Assembly: GCF_001766235.1 (NCBI RefSeq)
Contig: NZ_CP015167.1
Span: forward strand, 1 to 43,148
Source: Acetobacter ascendens
GTDB lineage: Bacteria; Pseudomonadota; Alphaproteobacteria; Acetobacterales; Acetobacteraceae
Direction: 5' to 3'
Length of the DNA stretch: 43,148 nt
The notes under the pieces are model-generated. The model ran no database searches, had not been told where the DNA came from, and saw nothing but the letters and a program-made list of their open reading frames with translations. The position numbers and the translations under genes are program-made. This document shows, piece by piece, positions 1 to 7,258 of the stretch; position 1 is the first letter of the stretch; each line of letters opens with the position of its first letter.

Positions 1-399
1 AAGTGCTGCCATGAGAGTCTTTCTGGTCCGGTCGGGGTCGCTTGGCATGTGTCTGCCGACGACCACGAGATCGGCTTTCCGGCTTTGTTCGGCGACGATA
101 CTGCGAACGTCGCCTATCGCCTGGAGCCATTGTGCTGAGCCCGTGTCCGCGCGCGTCGTCATCCATCGCTCGGTGATGTCGCGCAAGGTACCACTCAAAT
201 TCTGTTCGCGCTTTTCGAACTCGGCGTGTTCGCTCTGCGTCTCGATGCCTTCGTCCTCAGACTGGAAGTCCGGATTGGTCTCCTGCCGCGGATGCAGGAT
301 CGTCACCTTGCAATCTTGCAAACGCACCATGAGGCTATCGACGGTGCGAAGGGTCTGGAGCGCCGGCCCAGGCCGGTCGAGAATGGCCAGTATGTGCAT
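1..399 (-). CDS. Universal stress protein, N-terminal half (runs off the left edge)
   Basis: This is the first 133 codons of a UspA-family protein. It starts at an ATG at 399 with a GGAG ribosome site 8 bases upstream. The visible residues have the UspA alternation of beta strands and helices, including an ADLVVVG strand that in the family lines the nucleotide pocket. The gene runs off the left edge. Its continuation is at the right edge of the window on the same strand (42737-43148), so the gene appears to span the coordinate origin of a circular molecule. Joined, it would be a tandem-domain Usp of about 269 residues, a common size for two-domain Usp proteins. The two halves are out of frame by one base at an A-run, probably a homopolymer error or a one-base untrimmed overlap. 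Its role would be general stress adaptation; the ligand cannot be told from the sequence. Confidence 0.85.
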   Translation of the reverse strand, partial: MHILAILDRPGPALQTLRTVDSLMVRLQDCKVTILHPRQETNPDFQSEDEGIETQSEHAEFEKREQNLSGTLRDITERWMTTRADTGSAQWLQAIGDVRSIVAEQSRKADLVVVGRHMPSDPDRTRKTLMAAL

Positions 400-718
400 G
401 ATAGATCTCCACTCCAAAGATAAACGACCTTCGGAACGAAGAGAGGCGCACATGTCTCCTCGTACCGATTGCGGCACAGAGGAGTCATCAGCCTTGCGGC
501 GGTTTCAGGGGAACCCCATCCCCTTGTCCAGGACGACGAAATTCTGCTGTTCGCGCGTCACCGGGATTATGTGCGCCCGGCGGTGAGGGCGAGCAACAAA
601 AAAGGAGGGCTGGCAGGTCACAAATACAGGAAACGGCTCTTCTCGGGATTAACCATGCCCCGACGGCGGCACCCTGAAGTAGCGCACTGCGACCGCTTTA
701 TGTTAACTCTCCCGACAA
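400..718. other. Intergenic region between usp and the fluoride riboswitch
   Basis: This is the divergent spacer upstream of usp (minus strand) and the crcB riboswitch (plus strand). Short open frames exist on both strands, but they overlap each other, lack convincing ribosome sites and resemble no family I know. Promoters for both flanking units are expected here. I cannot place one with confidence. Confidence 0.5.
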
Positions 719-770
719 GGGGATGGAGCTCCCCCTTCAACCGCCCTCGCAAGGGCTGATGGCTCCTACC
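719..770 (+). promoter_or_regulatory. Fluoride riboswitch (crcB motif)
   Basis: The segment follows the fluoride aptamer consensus closely. GGGGATGGAGCTCCCCC forms the first stem and loop. ACCGCC follows, then a short variable hairpin, and then GGGCTGATGGCTCCTACC with the hallmark GGCTGATGGC-CCTAC block. It lies 86 bases upstream of crcB, the gene this class most often controls. By family knowledge, fluoride binding stabilises the aptamer pseudoknot and turns on the downstream gene. The 85 bases after the aptamer contain GGCGG and CCGCC segments that can pair, a possible expression platform, but no T-run. Control is therefore more likely at translation than by an intrinsic terminator. Confidence 0.92.
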
Positions 771-855
771 GCGACACAATGGCGGTGGGAGTGCGTCTGC
801 ATTTCGCCGCCCGAAACAGCGGGTTCCGTCCGAACTCGCGCAGAAAGGGAATGGC

Positions 856-1290
856 ATGTCGTTTACAACCTGTCTTATCGTCATGGTCGGAGGCGCTCTC
901 GGCACGTTGGCGCGTTACCTGGTTTCCGTCGCGGCCATGCCGATCAGCCGCTTCATCCCATGGGGCACGATCCTCCCCATCAACGCGCTCGGCTCGTTCG
1001 TGATCGGTTTCTTCGGCACGTTGACCCTTGCGGACGGGCGCTATCCGGTGTCGGAAAACATGCGTCTTTTCGTGATGATCGGGCTCTGCGGCGGCTATAC
1101 GACGTTCTCATCCTTCAGCCTGCAGACGCTCGACCTGATCCGTAACGATGCCTGGGGGCGGGCGTCCGTGAACGTGGCCGCGTCGGTCATTCTCTGCATC
1201 GGTGCCGTGGCGCTGGGCCATATCACGGCCGACGGGTTCAACACGGGCGCCATCCGCATCGCCCAGACCGCAACCGAAGAAGACGCCTAA
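856..1290 (+). CDS. crcB: Fluoride exporter CrcB/Fluc
   Basis: This 144-residue, four-helix membrane protein has the usual Fluc length. Visible family motifs are GALGTLARY near residue 13, the NALGSFVIGF segment with its conserved Asn at 43, and GLCGGYTTFSSFS near 76-88 carrying the paired Phe residues that line the fluoride path. CrcB proteins act as dual-topology dimers that let toxic fluoride leave the cytoplasm. The start ATG at 856 follows a GAAAGGGA ribosome site. A fluoride riboswitch lies directly upstream, so expression should rise with intracellular fluoride. The EamA-family gene follows after 13 bases and is probably co-transcribed. The unit is cargo of the 16.2-kb Tn3-type transposon, so fluoride resistance here is mobile. 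Confidence 0.95.
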   Translation: MSFTTCLIVMVGGALGTLARYLVSVAAMPISRFIPWGTILPINALGSFVIGFFGTLTLADGRYPVSENMRLFVMIGLCGGYTTFSSFSLQTLDLIRNDAWGRASVNVAASVILCIGAVALGHITADGFNTGAIRIAQTATEEDA

Positions 1291-1303
1291 CCGATAGGGC
1301 ATC

Positions 1304-1747
1304 ATGATCATGAATGGCTCAGGTGTGCCCCCTTGGTTGGTATGGGCTCTGTTATCAGCCGCCTTTGCGGCGATGACGGCAATCCTCGCCAAGCTCGGCG
1401 TTCAGGGGGTTGATTCTGATATCGCAACTTTCGTGCGCACGATCGTCATCGTCGTCGTGCTGGGAACGTTGCTTGCCCTCACCGGCAAGCTGCGCGCGCT
1501 AGACCCCATCGGTGGGCGGACGGTCCTCTTCCTCATGCTGTCGGGTCTCGCCACGGGAGCATCATGGCTATGCTATTTTCGCGCGTTGAAGCTGGGCGAT
1601 GCGGCGCGCGTGGCGCCTGTCGACAAGCTGAGTGTCGTTTTCGTGGCGATTTTCGGCGTCCTGGTCTTGGGCGAACATATGTCCGCCAAAGGCTGGGGCG
1701 GGGTTGTCCTGATCGCCCTCGGTGCTGTTCTCGTTGCCGTGGGCTAG
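1304..1747 (+). CDS. EamA-domain (DMT family) membrane transporter, half-size
   Basis: This 147-residue protein has five predicted hydrophobic segments and the single EamA repeat seen in half-size drug/metabolite-superfamily proteins. Signature features are the GASWLCYFRALKLGDAARVAPVDKLSVVF block in the middle and a closing GVVLIALGAVLVAVG helix. Full-length DMT carriers have two such repeats, so this one probably works as a dimer. The substrate cannot be told. ATG 1304 and ATG 1310 are both possible starts. The gene is 13 bases behind crcB and may belong to the fluoride-controlled transcript. Its 3' end overlaps the start of the next, broken gene by about 25 bases. Confidence 0.85.
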   Translation: MIMNGSGVPPWLVWALLSAAFAAMTAILAKLGVQGVDSDIATFVRTIVIVVVLGTLLALTGKLRALDPIGGRTVLFLMLSGLATGASWLCYFRALKLGDAARVAPVDKLSVVFVAIFGVLVLGEHMSAKGWGGVVLIALGAVLVAVG

Positions 1748-2537
1748 GCACCGCGGCCATAACGCCGCATTGTTGCGCAACAGGGCCAATGAGTTTGTGG
1801 GGGCGTGCCTGTGCGCCGTGTTTGCCTGGTGCCTGATGGGTCCGGTGCACGCGCAGGGCGATCCGCAGGGTCTGAGCGCTAATTTACCCGTCAGGCTCAA
1901 GGACGCCTTTGTCACGCCGTCAGGACATGTCGCGCTGCAAACGGCCGAGCGCGTGAGTATAGCCGGCGACGGGCGCTACAGCGCGCGGGGTGGTCCGGCC
2001 ATCAAGCTGGGACTGCCCGGCCGGATCGAACTGAGCTTTGCGCCCGCGCGTCAGTTCGGCGACGCGTCAAGTGTTCATGGCAATCTGGCGGGCGCGGAAG
2101 TGGAATGGAACTTCCGCCAGCAGGGGCGCTACGTTCCGGCCATGCTGATATCGCTCATCCGCCAGGAGCCTTATGGGGGCGGCCATTAGGGACCACGCGA
2201 CAGCGTCCAGTTCGTTGCGACGAAATCGCTTGGCCGTTCCAGGCAGGCGCCCAGGGTCGGCATAGAAATCGCCTGGACGCGATCCTTCAGGGTTCGGCCT
2301 GACGAACGGCCGAAGCGATGGATGGTCGGGATGGTCGGCTCGCATCTGATAGGGCCTCGAACTGCGCTGGTCGCCGATGTGGTGCGTCAGCAGCAAACCA
2401 GGCAACGACGCCTGTCGAGCTTCGTTGATATCGGCTTTAACCATATTCTGGAGCCGGCAGTAACAATAAGCGGTGGTCTCGGGGGCGGTGTCGCCAGCGA
2501 TCGTGGAGCTGTGCGGGTTTTCATCGGCCTGAAATAG
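1722..2537 (+). pseudogene. Secreted or outer-membrane protein gene with an in-frame amber stop
   Basis: One reading frame runs from 1722 to 2537 (272 codons) and is interrupted only by TAG at 2187-2189. The first part begins with a signal-peptide-like hydrophobic stretch ending near PVHAQG, then beta-rich sequence up to EPYGGGH. After the stop the same frame continues with sense-looking beta-rich sequence (QFVATKSLGR, RTALVADVVRQQ, GFNHILEPAVTISGG) to a natural TAG after RVFIGLK. The layout resembles secreted or outer-membrane barrel-like proteins, but I cannot name the family with certainty. The single stop with an intact downstream frame points to a recent nonsense mutation, a sequencing error or, less likely, readthrough. 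It is probably co-transcribed behind the EamA gene. Confidence 0.65.
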
Positions 2538-2679
2538 ACCTCCGGGGTGATCTTTCAGGGGCGATAACCGAAGTTACATCGCCGAATAATACAGAAAATC
2601 GAACGTTTCGTGCTTTCAAATGAGTTGGTTCGGGTGATCAAGAGAAGCGCATGATCAGGCTCTCCAAAGGAGACCGACT

Positions 2680-3477
2680 ATGAACGACATGACTTCAAAC
2701 CTTCGCGCCGACCGGCGCCATGCCCTGCTGGGTCTGATGGCGGCCACCGCCGGCGCAACGATCGCCACCACTTCCACTGCCTTGGCAGCACGATCTTCCT
2801 CGTCCCATGCGGACGGAACCGGCAATCTTGCCGTGCTGACCTCGCAGCTGGCCAGATCCCCGCGCCGCCGCGATTTCAGGACCGTGCCGATGGTGCTCGA
2901 CGACCCGCTCATGTGGGACGCCCAGGCACTTGATCTGGTGATCGCCTATCGCGGCGAGCGGAAGCAGGTCTGGGACAACACAGCAATCGATAGCCCTTGG
3001 CTCAACCTGATGCGCAATTCCGTTAACGCACAGGTGTTTTCGTTCAGACACCCGGACTTTCTCGCGGTGTCGGCCACGCATGGCTCCGCTCACCTTGCCC
3101 TCTATGACCAGACAATCTGGGACAAGTATCAGCTGGCGAAGCTCGCCGGGCCGGCCTTTGCGTTTAATACGCTTATCAAAACGCCAGACGGTGCTCTCGA
3201 TGCGTCGGCTCACGAGGATCCGAAGGGTCTTTTCGGAGCGGCAGGCAACACGATCCCGATTTTGCAGAAGCGTGGCGTCGTGTTCATGGCCTGCCACAAC
3301 GCGATCTGGGAGCAGACGGGCAAGCTGATCGAGAAAGGTATCAATCCCGATCATCTGTCACACGAGCAGATGGCCGCCGAACTGACCAATCACCTGATCG
3401 ACGGCGTCGTCCTGACCCCCGGCATCGTGGCAACGATCCCTGAACTGCAACATGCCGGTTTCGGCTACGTGAAGTGA
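2680..3477 (+). CDS. Tat-exported DsrE-like protein
   Basis: The 265-residue protein begins with a twin-arginine signal: RADRRHALLGLMAAT at about residues 9-23, followed by an Ala-rich hydrophobic core. It is therefore probably exported folded to the periplasm. The mature part has the DsrE/F-like pattern: a long region ending in a GVVFMACHNAIW segment whose lone Cys sits where DsrE proteins carry a sulfur-binding Cys. A C-terminal DGVVLTPGIVATIPELQHAGFGYVK part follows. Soluble DsrE relatives relay sulfane sulfur; the substrate here is unproven. AAAGGAG at 2665-2671 fixes the start. The solute-binding protein gene starts directly after its stop, and DoxDA follows, so it is probably part of a thiosulfate-processing unit. 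A second, shorter DsrE-like gene precedes the paralogous solute-binding protein at 16684. Confidence 0.75.
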   Translation: MNDMTSNLRADRRHALLGLMAATAGATIATTSTALAARSSSSHADGTGNLAVLTSQLARSPRRRDFRTVPMVLDDPLMWDAQALDLVIAYRGERKQVWDNTAIDSPWLNLMRNSVNAQVFSFRHPDFLAVSATHGSAHLALYDQTIWDKYQLAKLAGPAFAFNTLIKTPDGALDASAHEDPKGLFGAAGNTIPILQKRGVVFMACHNAIWEQTGKLIEKGINPDHLSHEQMAAELTNHLIDGVVLTPGIVATIPELQHAGFGYVK

Positions 3478-3485
3478 GAACGGCT

Positions 3486-4520
3486 ATGACACCCTCAAGA
3501 ATAAGAAAAACCCTGTTGGCCACAGCTGCGGCGACTTTCGTGCTGTCGACTGCTGCGGCGTTGGCCGATCCGGTGCAATGGAACGGCAAGGCGCAGACCC
3601 CGCATTACGCAGAAGACGTGTTTCCGCCGTGGCAGCACGGCCAGAACAACGACGCGACACGGCGCGGCTTCGAATTCACCGTCCCGGAAGTCGATGTTCT
3701 GGCCGATTTTCATGGCGACATCACGAATCCGAGCCTCGTCCTGTATGTCGGGGGAAACTACTTCTTCGCCATGGCGCCGCTCGTCTCGGCGTTCGAGCAT
3801 GAGCATCCCGAATTCTCCGGAAAGATCTATTGGGAGACGATCCCGCCCGGATTGCTGATCCGCCAGATCGAAGCAGGCGGGACGATCACCTCCGGCAATA
3901 TGACGTGGACGGCCAAGCCCGACGCCTATTTCGCGGGCCTCAAGAAGATCGATCAGTATATCAAGAGTGGCCTGCTGGCGGCGCCTGCCGTGCCCTATGT
4001 CACGAACACGCTCACGATCATGATTCCGAAAGACAATCCCGGCCACGTCGAATCCTTGAAGGATCTCGGCCGCCCGGGCATCAGGCTTGCGATGCCCAAT
4101 CCCGAATTCGAGGGCATCGCGCGCCAGATCGAGGCATCACTGGACAAGGCGGGCGGCAAAGCTTTGGCCAACGCCGTCTACAAGACGAAAATTGCCAACG
4201 GCAGCACGGTCCTGACGCATATTCATCATCGGCAAACGCCGTTATTCCTGATGCAGGGCCTCGCTGACGCCGGTGTGACATGGCAGTCCGAAGCGATCTT
4301 CCAGGAACAGACCGGGCACGCCATCAGCCATGTGGACATTCCCGCCGATCAGAACAGCACGGCGATCTACGCGGGCGCGATGGTGAAGGGAGCCGCGCAC
4401 CCTCAGGCCGCAAAGCTCTGGCTCGATTTCATCAAGTCGCCAACCGCCTTGGCGATTTTCGAACGCTACGGCTTCAAGGCCTATCACGGCGGCAGCATGC
4501 CGGATCACGACAGCGAGTAA
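3486..4520 (+). CDS. Periplasmic substrate-binding protein (ModA/sulfate-binding-like), orphan
   Basis: This is a secreted protein of 344 residues. ATG 3486 starts a Sec signal ending near AALADP. A GTG at 3474, overlapping the upstream stop, is an alternative start. The mature chain has the two-lobe solute-binding-protein look: LYVGGNYFFAMAPL with EHPEF early, TLTIMIPKDNP in the middle, NGSTVLTHIHHRQTP with its His-rich block, and a closing LAIFERYGFKAY typical of type II binding proteins. No permease or ATPase gene is in the window, so uptake by an ABC transporter is doubtful; a periplasmic sulfur or metal carrier role is inference. It is roughly two-thirds identical by eye to the protein at 17303-18298. 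It sits between the DsrE-like gene and doxDA. Confidence 0.8.
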   Translation: MTPSRIRKTLLATAAATFVLSTAAALADPVQWNGKAQTPHYAEDVFPPWQHGQNNDATRRGFEFTVPEVDVLADFHGDITNPSLVLYVGGNYFFAMAPLVSAFEHEHPEFSGKIYWETIPPGLLIRQIEAGGTITSGNMTWTAKPDAYFAGLKKIDQYIKSGLLAAPAVPYVTNTLTIMIPKDNPGHVESLKDLGRPGIRLAMPNPEFEGIARQIEASLDKAGGKALANAVYKTKIANGSTVLTHIHHRQTPLFLMQGLADAGVTWQSEAIFQEQTGHAISHVDIPADQNSTAIYAGAMVKGAAHPQAAKLWLDFIKSPTALAIFERYGFKAYHGGSMPDHDSE

Positions 4521-4532
4521 ATGGAGGCGAAC

Positions 4533-5642
4533 ATGAGTATCACACACGCATCAGCGCAGCGCGCCGTTTTTGGCGCCACCGCCCGACCCCTGACCGAAGC
4601 CGAGCGTAACTGGCGCATCGGCGGCCTCGCACTGCTGGCAACGCGGGTCATTCAGGGGTTCATTTACTGGGGCGGCGGGTCGCGCCGTTTCATCTATGCG
4701 CCTTCCAAGCTCGACGCCTGGGGCGGCCACAACTGGATGGCCAACAAATTTCAAACCGCGATGCCTGGGGCGCTGTTCGGTTTTGAACACGTCATCTCGT
4801 TCCTGTTGCAGCATTTCTGGCTCCTCTACACAGGTGTCATCGTCTTCAGCGCCGCCGAGCTGATCGCCGGTGCCGCGCTGATGGCAGGGTTCATGACCCG
4901 GGCGTCCGCGCTCGTCTCGATGGGTTTTTCCGTGATCCTGATGGCCATGTTCGGCTGGCAGGGCGCGACCTGCATCGACGAATGGACGATGGCCGCGTGT
5001 AACCTGGCTATGGGAACGACCCTGCTGCTCGGCGGATCGAGTGCTTTCAGCCTCGACAATGTGTTGCTGGCCCGACGTCCGCGTCTCGCAGACAGCGCCT
5101 GGTTTCGTTGGGCGAGCGGCGCGCTTCCGCTTCCGCTGGCGGATATTCCATTCCGGAACCTGACGCTGGCTTTGTTCGGCTTTGTCCTGATCTACAACGT
5201 CAGCACCTACAGCTATTTTCGCGGTTCCGTCGTTACGCCGTTCCATAGTGGGCCGGTGAGCCCGACGAAGCATCACGTGACGCTGTCCAATGCGGTCGTT
5301 CTCGCTGATGGCGGTATTCGCGTTCATGCCTATCTGGATGCAGGAACGCCTGAAGCACCCGTGCACATCGTTGATGCAGCCGTTATCGGGCCGGACAAAG
5401 TGATCGCAGAACACTGGGATGCCAAAGTTCTGTCAGCCCTGACGAAGCAGAACTTCGATAATGATTACGCCTATAACAAATTTGGCCCGGGGCCCTACGG
5501 TATCCGTGCGCCGATGGGGGCGAAGGCGACCATTACCCTCCCGTGGCTAACGCAGGCCCATACGCCGGCAAACGGGTCGGTTATTCGCTTCACGGATGTC
5601 GACGGGCGTATATTCACGGCACCGCTTGGTGTTTCTAAATAA
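4533..5642 (+). CDS. doxDA: Thiosulfate:quinone oxidoreductase, fused DoxD-DoxA
   Basis: This 369-residue protein has two parts. Residues from about 20 to 190 form a DoxD-type membrane domain with at least four helices and the motifs GFIYWGGGSRRF and NWMANKFQ. After another helix comes a DoxA-like extracytoplasmic domain beginning near GSVVTPFHSGPVSPTKHH and ending in a small beta domain (IRAPMGAKATITLPW, FTDVDGRIFTAPLG). Fused DoxDA proteins are known from acidophilic sulfur oxidisers, where the enzyme oxidises thiosulfate to tetrathionate and reduces quinone in the membrane. GGAGG at 4523-4527 supports ATG 4533 rather than the in-frame ATG at 4521. It is third in the DsrE-SBP-doxDA unit, 12 bases behind the SBP gene. 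Only the family assignment is firm; activity is inferred. Confidence 0.85.
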   Translation: MSITHASAQRAVFGATARPLTEAERNWRIGGLALLATRVIQGFIYWGGGSRRFIYAPSKLDAWGGHNWMANKFQTAMPGALFGFEHVISFLLQHFWLLYTGVIVFSAAELIAGAALMAGFMTRASALVSMGFSVILMAMFGWQGATCIDEWTMAACNLAMGTTLLLGGSSAFSLDNVLLARRPRLADSAWFRWASGALPLPLADIPFRNLTLALFGFVLIYNVSTYSYFRGSVVTPFHSGPVSPTKHHVTLSNAVVLADGGIRVHAYLDAGTPEAPVHIVDAAVIGPDKVIAEHWDAKVLSALTKQNFDNDYAYNKFGPGPYGIRAPMGAKATITLPWLTQAHTPANGSVIRFTDVDGRIFTAPLGVSK

Positions 5643-5657
5643 GTCTTGCTGCAAGGC

Positions 5658-5698
5658 AGGAGACTGGCGCCGTTGGTTCTTCCGGCGGCGTCTCTCAT
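5658..5698 (+). terminator. Possible terminator hairpin behind doxDA
   Basis: An imperfect stem can form between GAGACTGGCGCCG and CGGCGGCGTCTCTC around a short loop. It lies 16 bases after the doxDA stop. There is no T-run, so it may stabilise the 3' end rather than terminate by itself. Confidence 0.4.
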
Positions 5699-5903
5699 AA
5701 GGAGCACGCGCCAAGCGCGCGTACATCATCGATCAAGTTTGGTATAATATCACCATATGACGCGCGTAGACTTTAACCAAAGCAGATTAAAATTCGTCTG
5801 CGTCAGATTTTTTGGAATTTACAGTAAAGCGGCGGAGACTGAGCCAGCAATCAGATAGTATAGGCAATGCAGACTGGCACTCGGCCAGCGGTCGCAGGTT
5901 CTC

Positions 5904-6007
5904 TCGGATCATCTTTTCGGCGCAGCTCTAGGATCATTGCAACGATGCCCAGCAGTCGGATCATCTTTTCGGCGCAGCTCTAGGATCATTGCAACGATGC
6001 CCAGCAG
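5904..6007. repeat. Perfect 52-bp tandem duplication
   Basis: Bases 5904-5955 are repeated exactly at 5956-6007, with no spacer. The duplicated unit starts TCGGATCATC and ends GCCCAGCAG. It lies inside a small minus-strand ORF. Because 52 is not a multiple of three, it changes that ORF's C-terminus. Perfect identity suggests a recent slippage event. Confidence 0.95.
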
Positions 6008-6076
6008 TGGCATGCCGAGAAAGCCACAGAATAATATGACGCTTATCACGCCGTGTGTGGCAATTTCGTAAAACAT
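5909..6076 (-). CDS. Small single-pass membrane protein, C-terminus altered by a tandem duplication
   Basis: This 55-residue ORF was read directly from the minus strand. It starts at ATG 6076 with AAGGA about 9 bases upstream. The protein has one hydrophobic helix (residues about 9-32, VISVILFCGFLGMPLLGIVAMIL) followed by ELRRKDDP, giving an N-out or N-in single-pass topology with a charged tail. The 52-bp duplication makes the ribosome leave the original frame after KDDP and end at TAGHRCNDPRAAPKR. Without the duplication the tail would instead read REPATAGRVPVCIAYTI and stop. I do not recognise a family. The ribosome site and clean helix make it likely a real small gene, possibly now defective. 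Confidence 0.5.
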   Translation of the reverse strand: MFYEIATHGVISVILFCGFLGMPLLGIVAMILELRRKDDPTAGHRCNDPRAAPKR

Positions 6077-6343
6077 CGGGCGTGTTCCTTTGGATAGAGT
6101 GACTGTCCGATCAATCTACCTATCGGTACCCACTTAAAACATTCTTCATTTTCTACTGTTTCAATCTACCACGTCGAACAATTGAGTCCCTGTCTGCCTC
6201 GAGTTCATGACGATAGCACCATCGAAACTGAGCGCTTGCTGCGGGTAGATCACTCGTCACCTTTTTCCGAGCGCACGTTACGAGAGACTTACGCGACCTT
6301 TTGTGAGCTACGGCCGAAAGGGATGCGCCTTAGCCTACAGCTA
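6077..6343. other. Intergenic stretch before the IS427-type element
   Basis: This is a non-coding stretch between the small membrane ORF and the insertion sequence. It holds the promoter side of the small ORF. I see no other gene, tRNA or clear repeat. Confidence 0.5.
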
Positions 6344-6388
6344 GGGCCTGTTAGGTCTTGAAAGACGGAACGAGTTGCATAGCTCTTT

Positions 6389-6808
6389 GTGATGAGCATG
6401 ATGCAGTCTGTATTTTCCGATGATGCATGGTCGGTCGGGGAACCTCTGATCGAGACGGTCCGTCCAAAAGGCAAAACCCCGCCTCGCGATCTGCGGCGGA
6501 CCCTGTCGGCGATTTTCTGGCGCCATCAGAATGGCGCGAAATGGCGCTCAATTCCTGCTGAACTCGGCCCCTGGTGGACGGCAGCCCAACTCTTCATCCG
6601 TTGGGCAAAGCTCGGCGTCTGGCAGGCTCTGTTTGAACAGGTGAAGGGTCAAGATCCGGCTTTAGGTATGGTCTTCCTCGACGGCACAAACATTCGGGCT
6701 CATCACAAGGCCGCCGGAGCGGCCAAAAAGGGGGATTCAGAGAACGCCGCAATGATCGTGAAGCACTTGGCCGCTCGCGTGGAGGGTTTGGCAGCAAGGT
6801 CTGCGTAG
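6389..6808 (+). CDS. IS427-type transposase, first frame (OrfA)
   Basis: These 139 codons encode the N-terminal DNA-binding region and the first catalytic Asp (in MVFLDGTNIRAHH) of a DDE transposase. The reading frame ends at 6808, but similarity to such transposases is lost after the AAKKG segment. At 6725-6734 lies AAAAAGGGGG. A backward slip by one base there joins this frame to the second at GGG 6730. The full enzyme is then expected as a frameshift fusion, as is usual in this group. ATG 6392 is an alternative start. Confidence 0.85.
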   Translation: MMSMMQSVFSDDAWSVGEPLIETVRPKGKTPPRDLRRTLSAIFWRHQNGAKWRSIPAELGPWWTAAQLFIRWAKLGVWQALFEQVKGQDPALGMVFLDGTNIRAHHKAAGAAKKGDSENAAMIVKHLAARVEGLAARSA

Positions 6809-7179
6809 CCGCAGATGGGCATGGAAAGGCCCTGTCTTTCACCCTGACGCCAGGTCAGGCCCATGAACTCCCCTCGGCCATGGCCCTCCTTGACGCATTG
6901 CCGCACGCCCCGCGCTATGTCGTTTGCGATCGGGGCTATGCCTCGAACCAGTTTCGAGAGGCCTTATGGGACAGGGGTTCACGCCCGGTCATCCCGACAA
7001 AACGCAACGAGCCACAAGTAACCTGCCCGAAATGGGCCTATCGGCACCGACATCTGGTGGAAAATCTGTGGGCACGTCTCAAGGAGTGGAGAGCAGTCGC
7101 CACGCGGTATGAGAAAACCGCTACGTCCTTCATGGCCGTTATCTGCATCGCCGCAACAGCAGATCGCCTCAAGACCTAA
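6730..7179 (+). CDS. IS427-type transposase, second frame (OrfB, reached by -1 frameshift)
   Basis: Read from the slip site, this frame gives a continuous transposase C-terminus: EALGRSRGGFGSK, then VVCDRGYASNQF carrying the second catalytic Asp, and HLVENLWARLKEWR with the catalytic Glu and YREK-like region. The frame is minus one relative to OrfA, and the join at A5G5 restores a typical sequence. It has no strong ribosome site of its own, so expression probably depends on frameshifting. The stop at 7179 lies inside the right inverted repeat, as in compact IS elements. Confidence 0.85.
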   Translation, partial: GGFRERRNDREALGRSRGGFGSKVCVAADGHGKALSFTLTPGQAHELPSAMALLDALPHAPRYVVCDRGYASNQFREALWDRGSRPVIPTKRNEPQVTCPKWAYRHRHLVENLWARLKEWRAVATRYEKTATSFMAVICIAATADRLKT

Positions 7180-7219
7180 CAGGCCCTAAACCTTACATGA
7201 TAGTTCGTTTAACGTTCTC

Positions 7220-7258
7220 TCTAAACGTACGTTAAATGCACTTTCGTGTAGTCAACCC
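7220..7258 (-). repeat. Right terminal inverted repeat of transposon TnB
   Basis: Read on the minus strand from 7258, it begins GGGTTGACTACACGAAAGTG and continues through ACGTACG. It matches the repeat at 34200-34238 at about 32 of 39 positions and points inward toward lower coordinates. It touches the remnant of the other Tn3 element at 7258. Confidence 0.8.

Larger units (their letters stand above)
6344..7186 (+). mobile_element. IS5-family (IS427-type) insertion sequence, 843 bp
   Basis: The element is bounded by near-perfect terminal inverted repeats: GGGCCTGTTAGGTCTTGA inward from 6344, with its complement ending at 7186. The dinucleotide TA on each side (6342-6343 and 7187-7188) fits the TA target duplication of this group. 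Length, two overlapping transposase frames and a shift site agree with the IS427 group. It sits about 30 bases inside the right end of the 16.2-kb Tn3-type transposon. Confidence 0.9.
1..7258. mobile_element. Right-hand part of 16.2-kb Tn3-family transposon TnB (continues from 34200-43148)
   Basis: Reading across the coordinate origin, TnB runs from an inverted repeat at 34200-34238 to its partner at 7220-7258. The two repeats match at about 32 of 39 positions, begin with GGG, and share the core ACACGAAAGTG followed by ACGTACG. This part carries usp, the fluoride riboswitch with crcB, an EamA gene, a broken secreted-protein gene, the DsrE-like/SBP/DoxDA cluster, a small membrane ORF and an IS427-type insertion. 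The transposition genes lie in the other part (34271-37978). No 5-bp target duplication is seen at the two outer ends (ATGAA on the left, CATAC on the right), so flanking DNA was rearranged after or during insertion. The right end directly abuts a remnant of the other Tn3 element. Confidence 0.75.
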
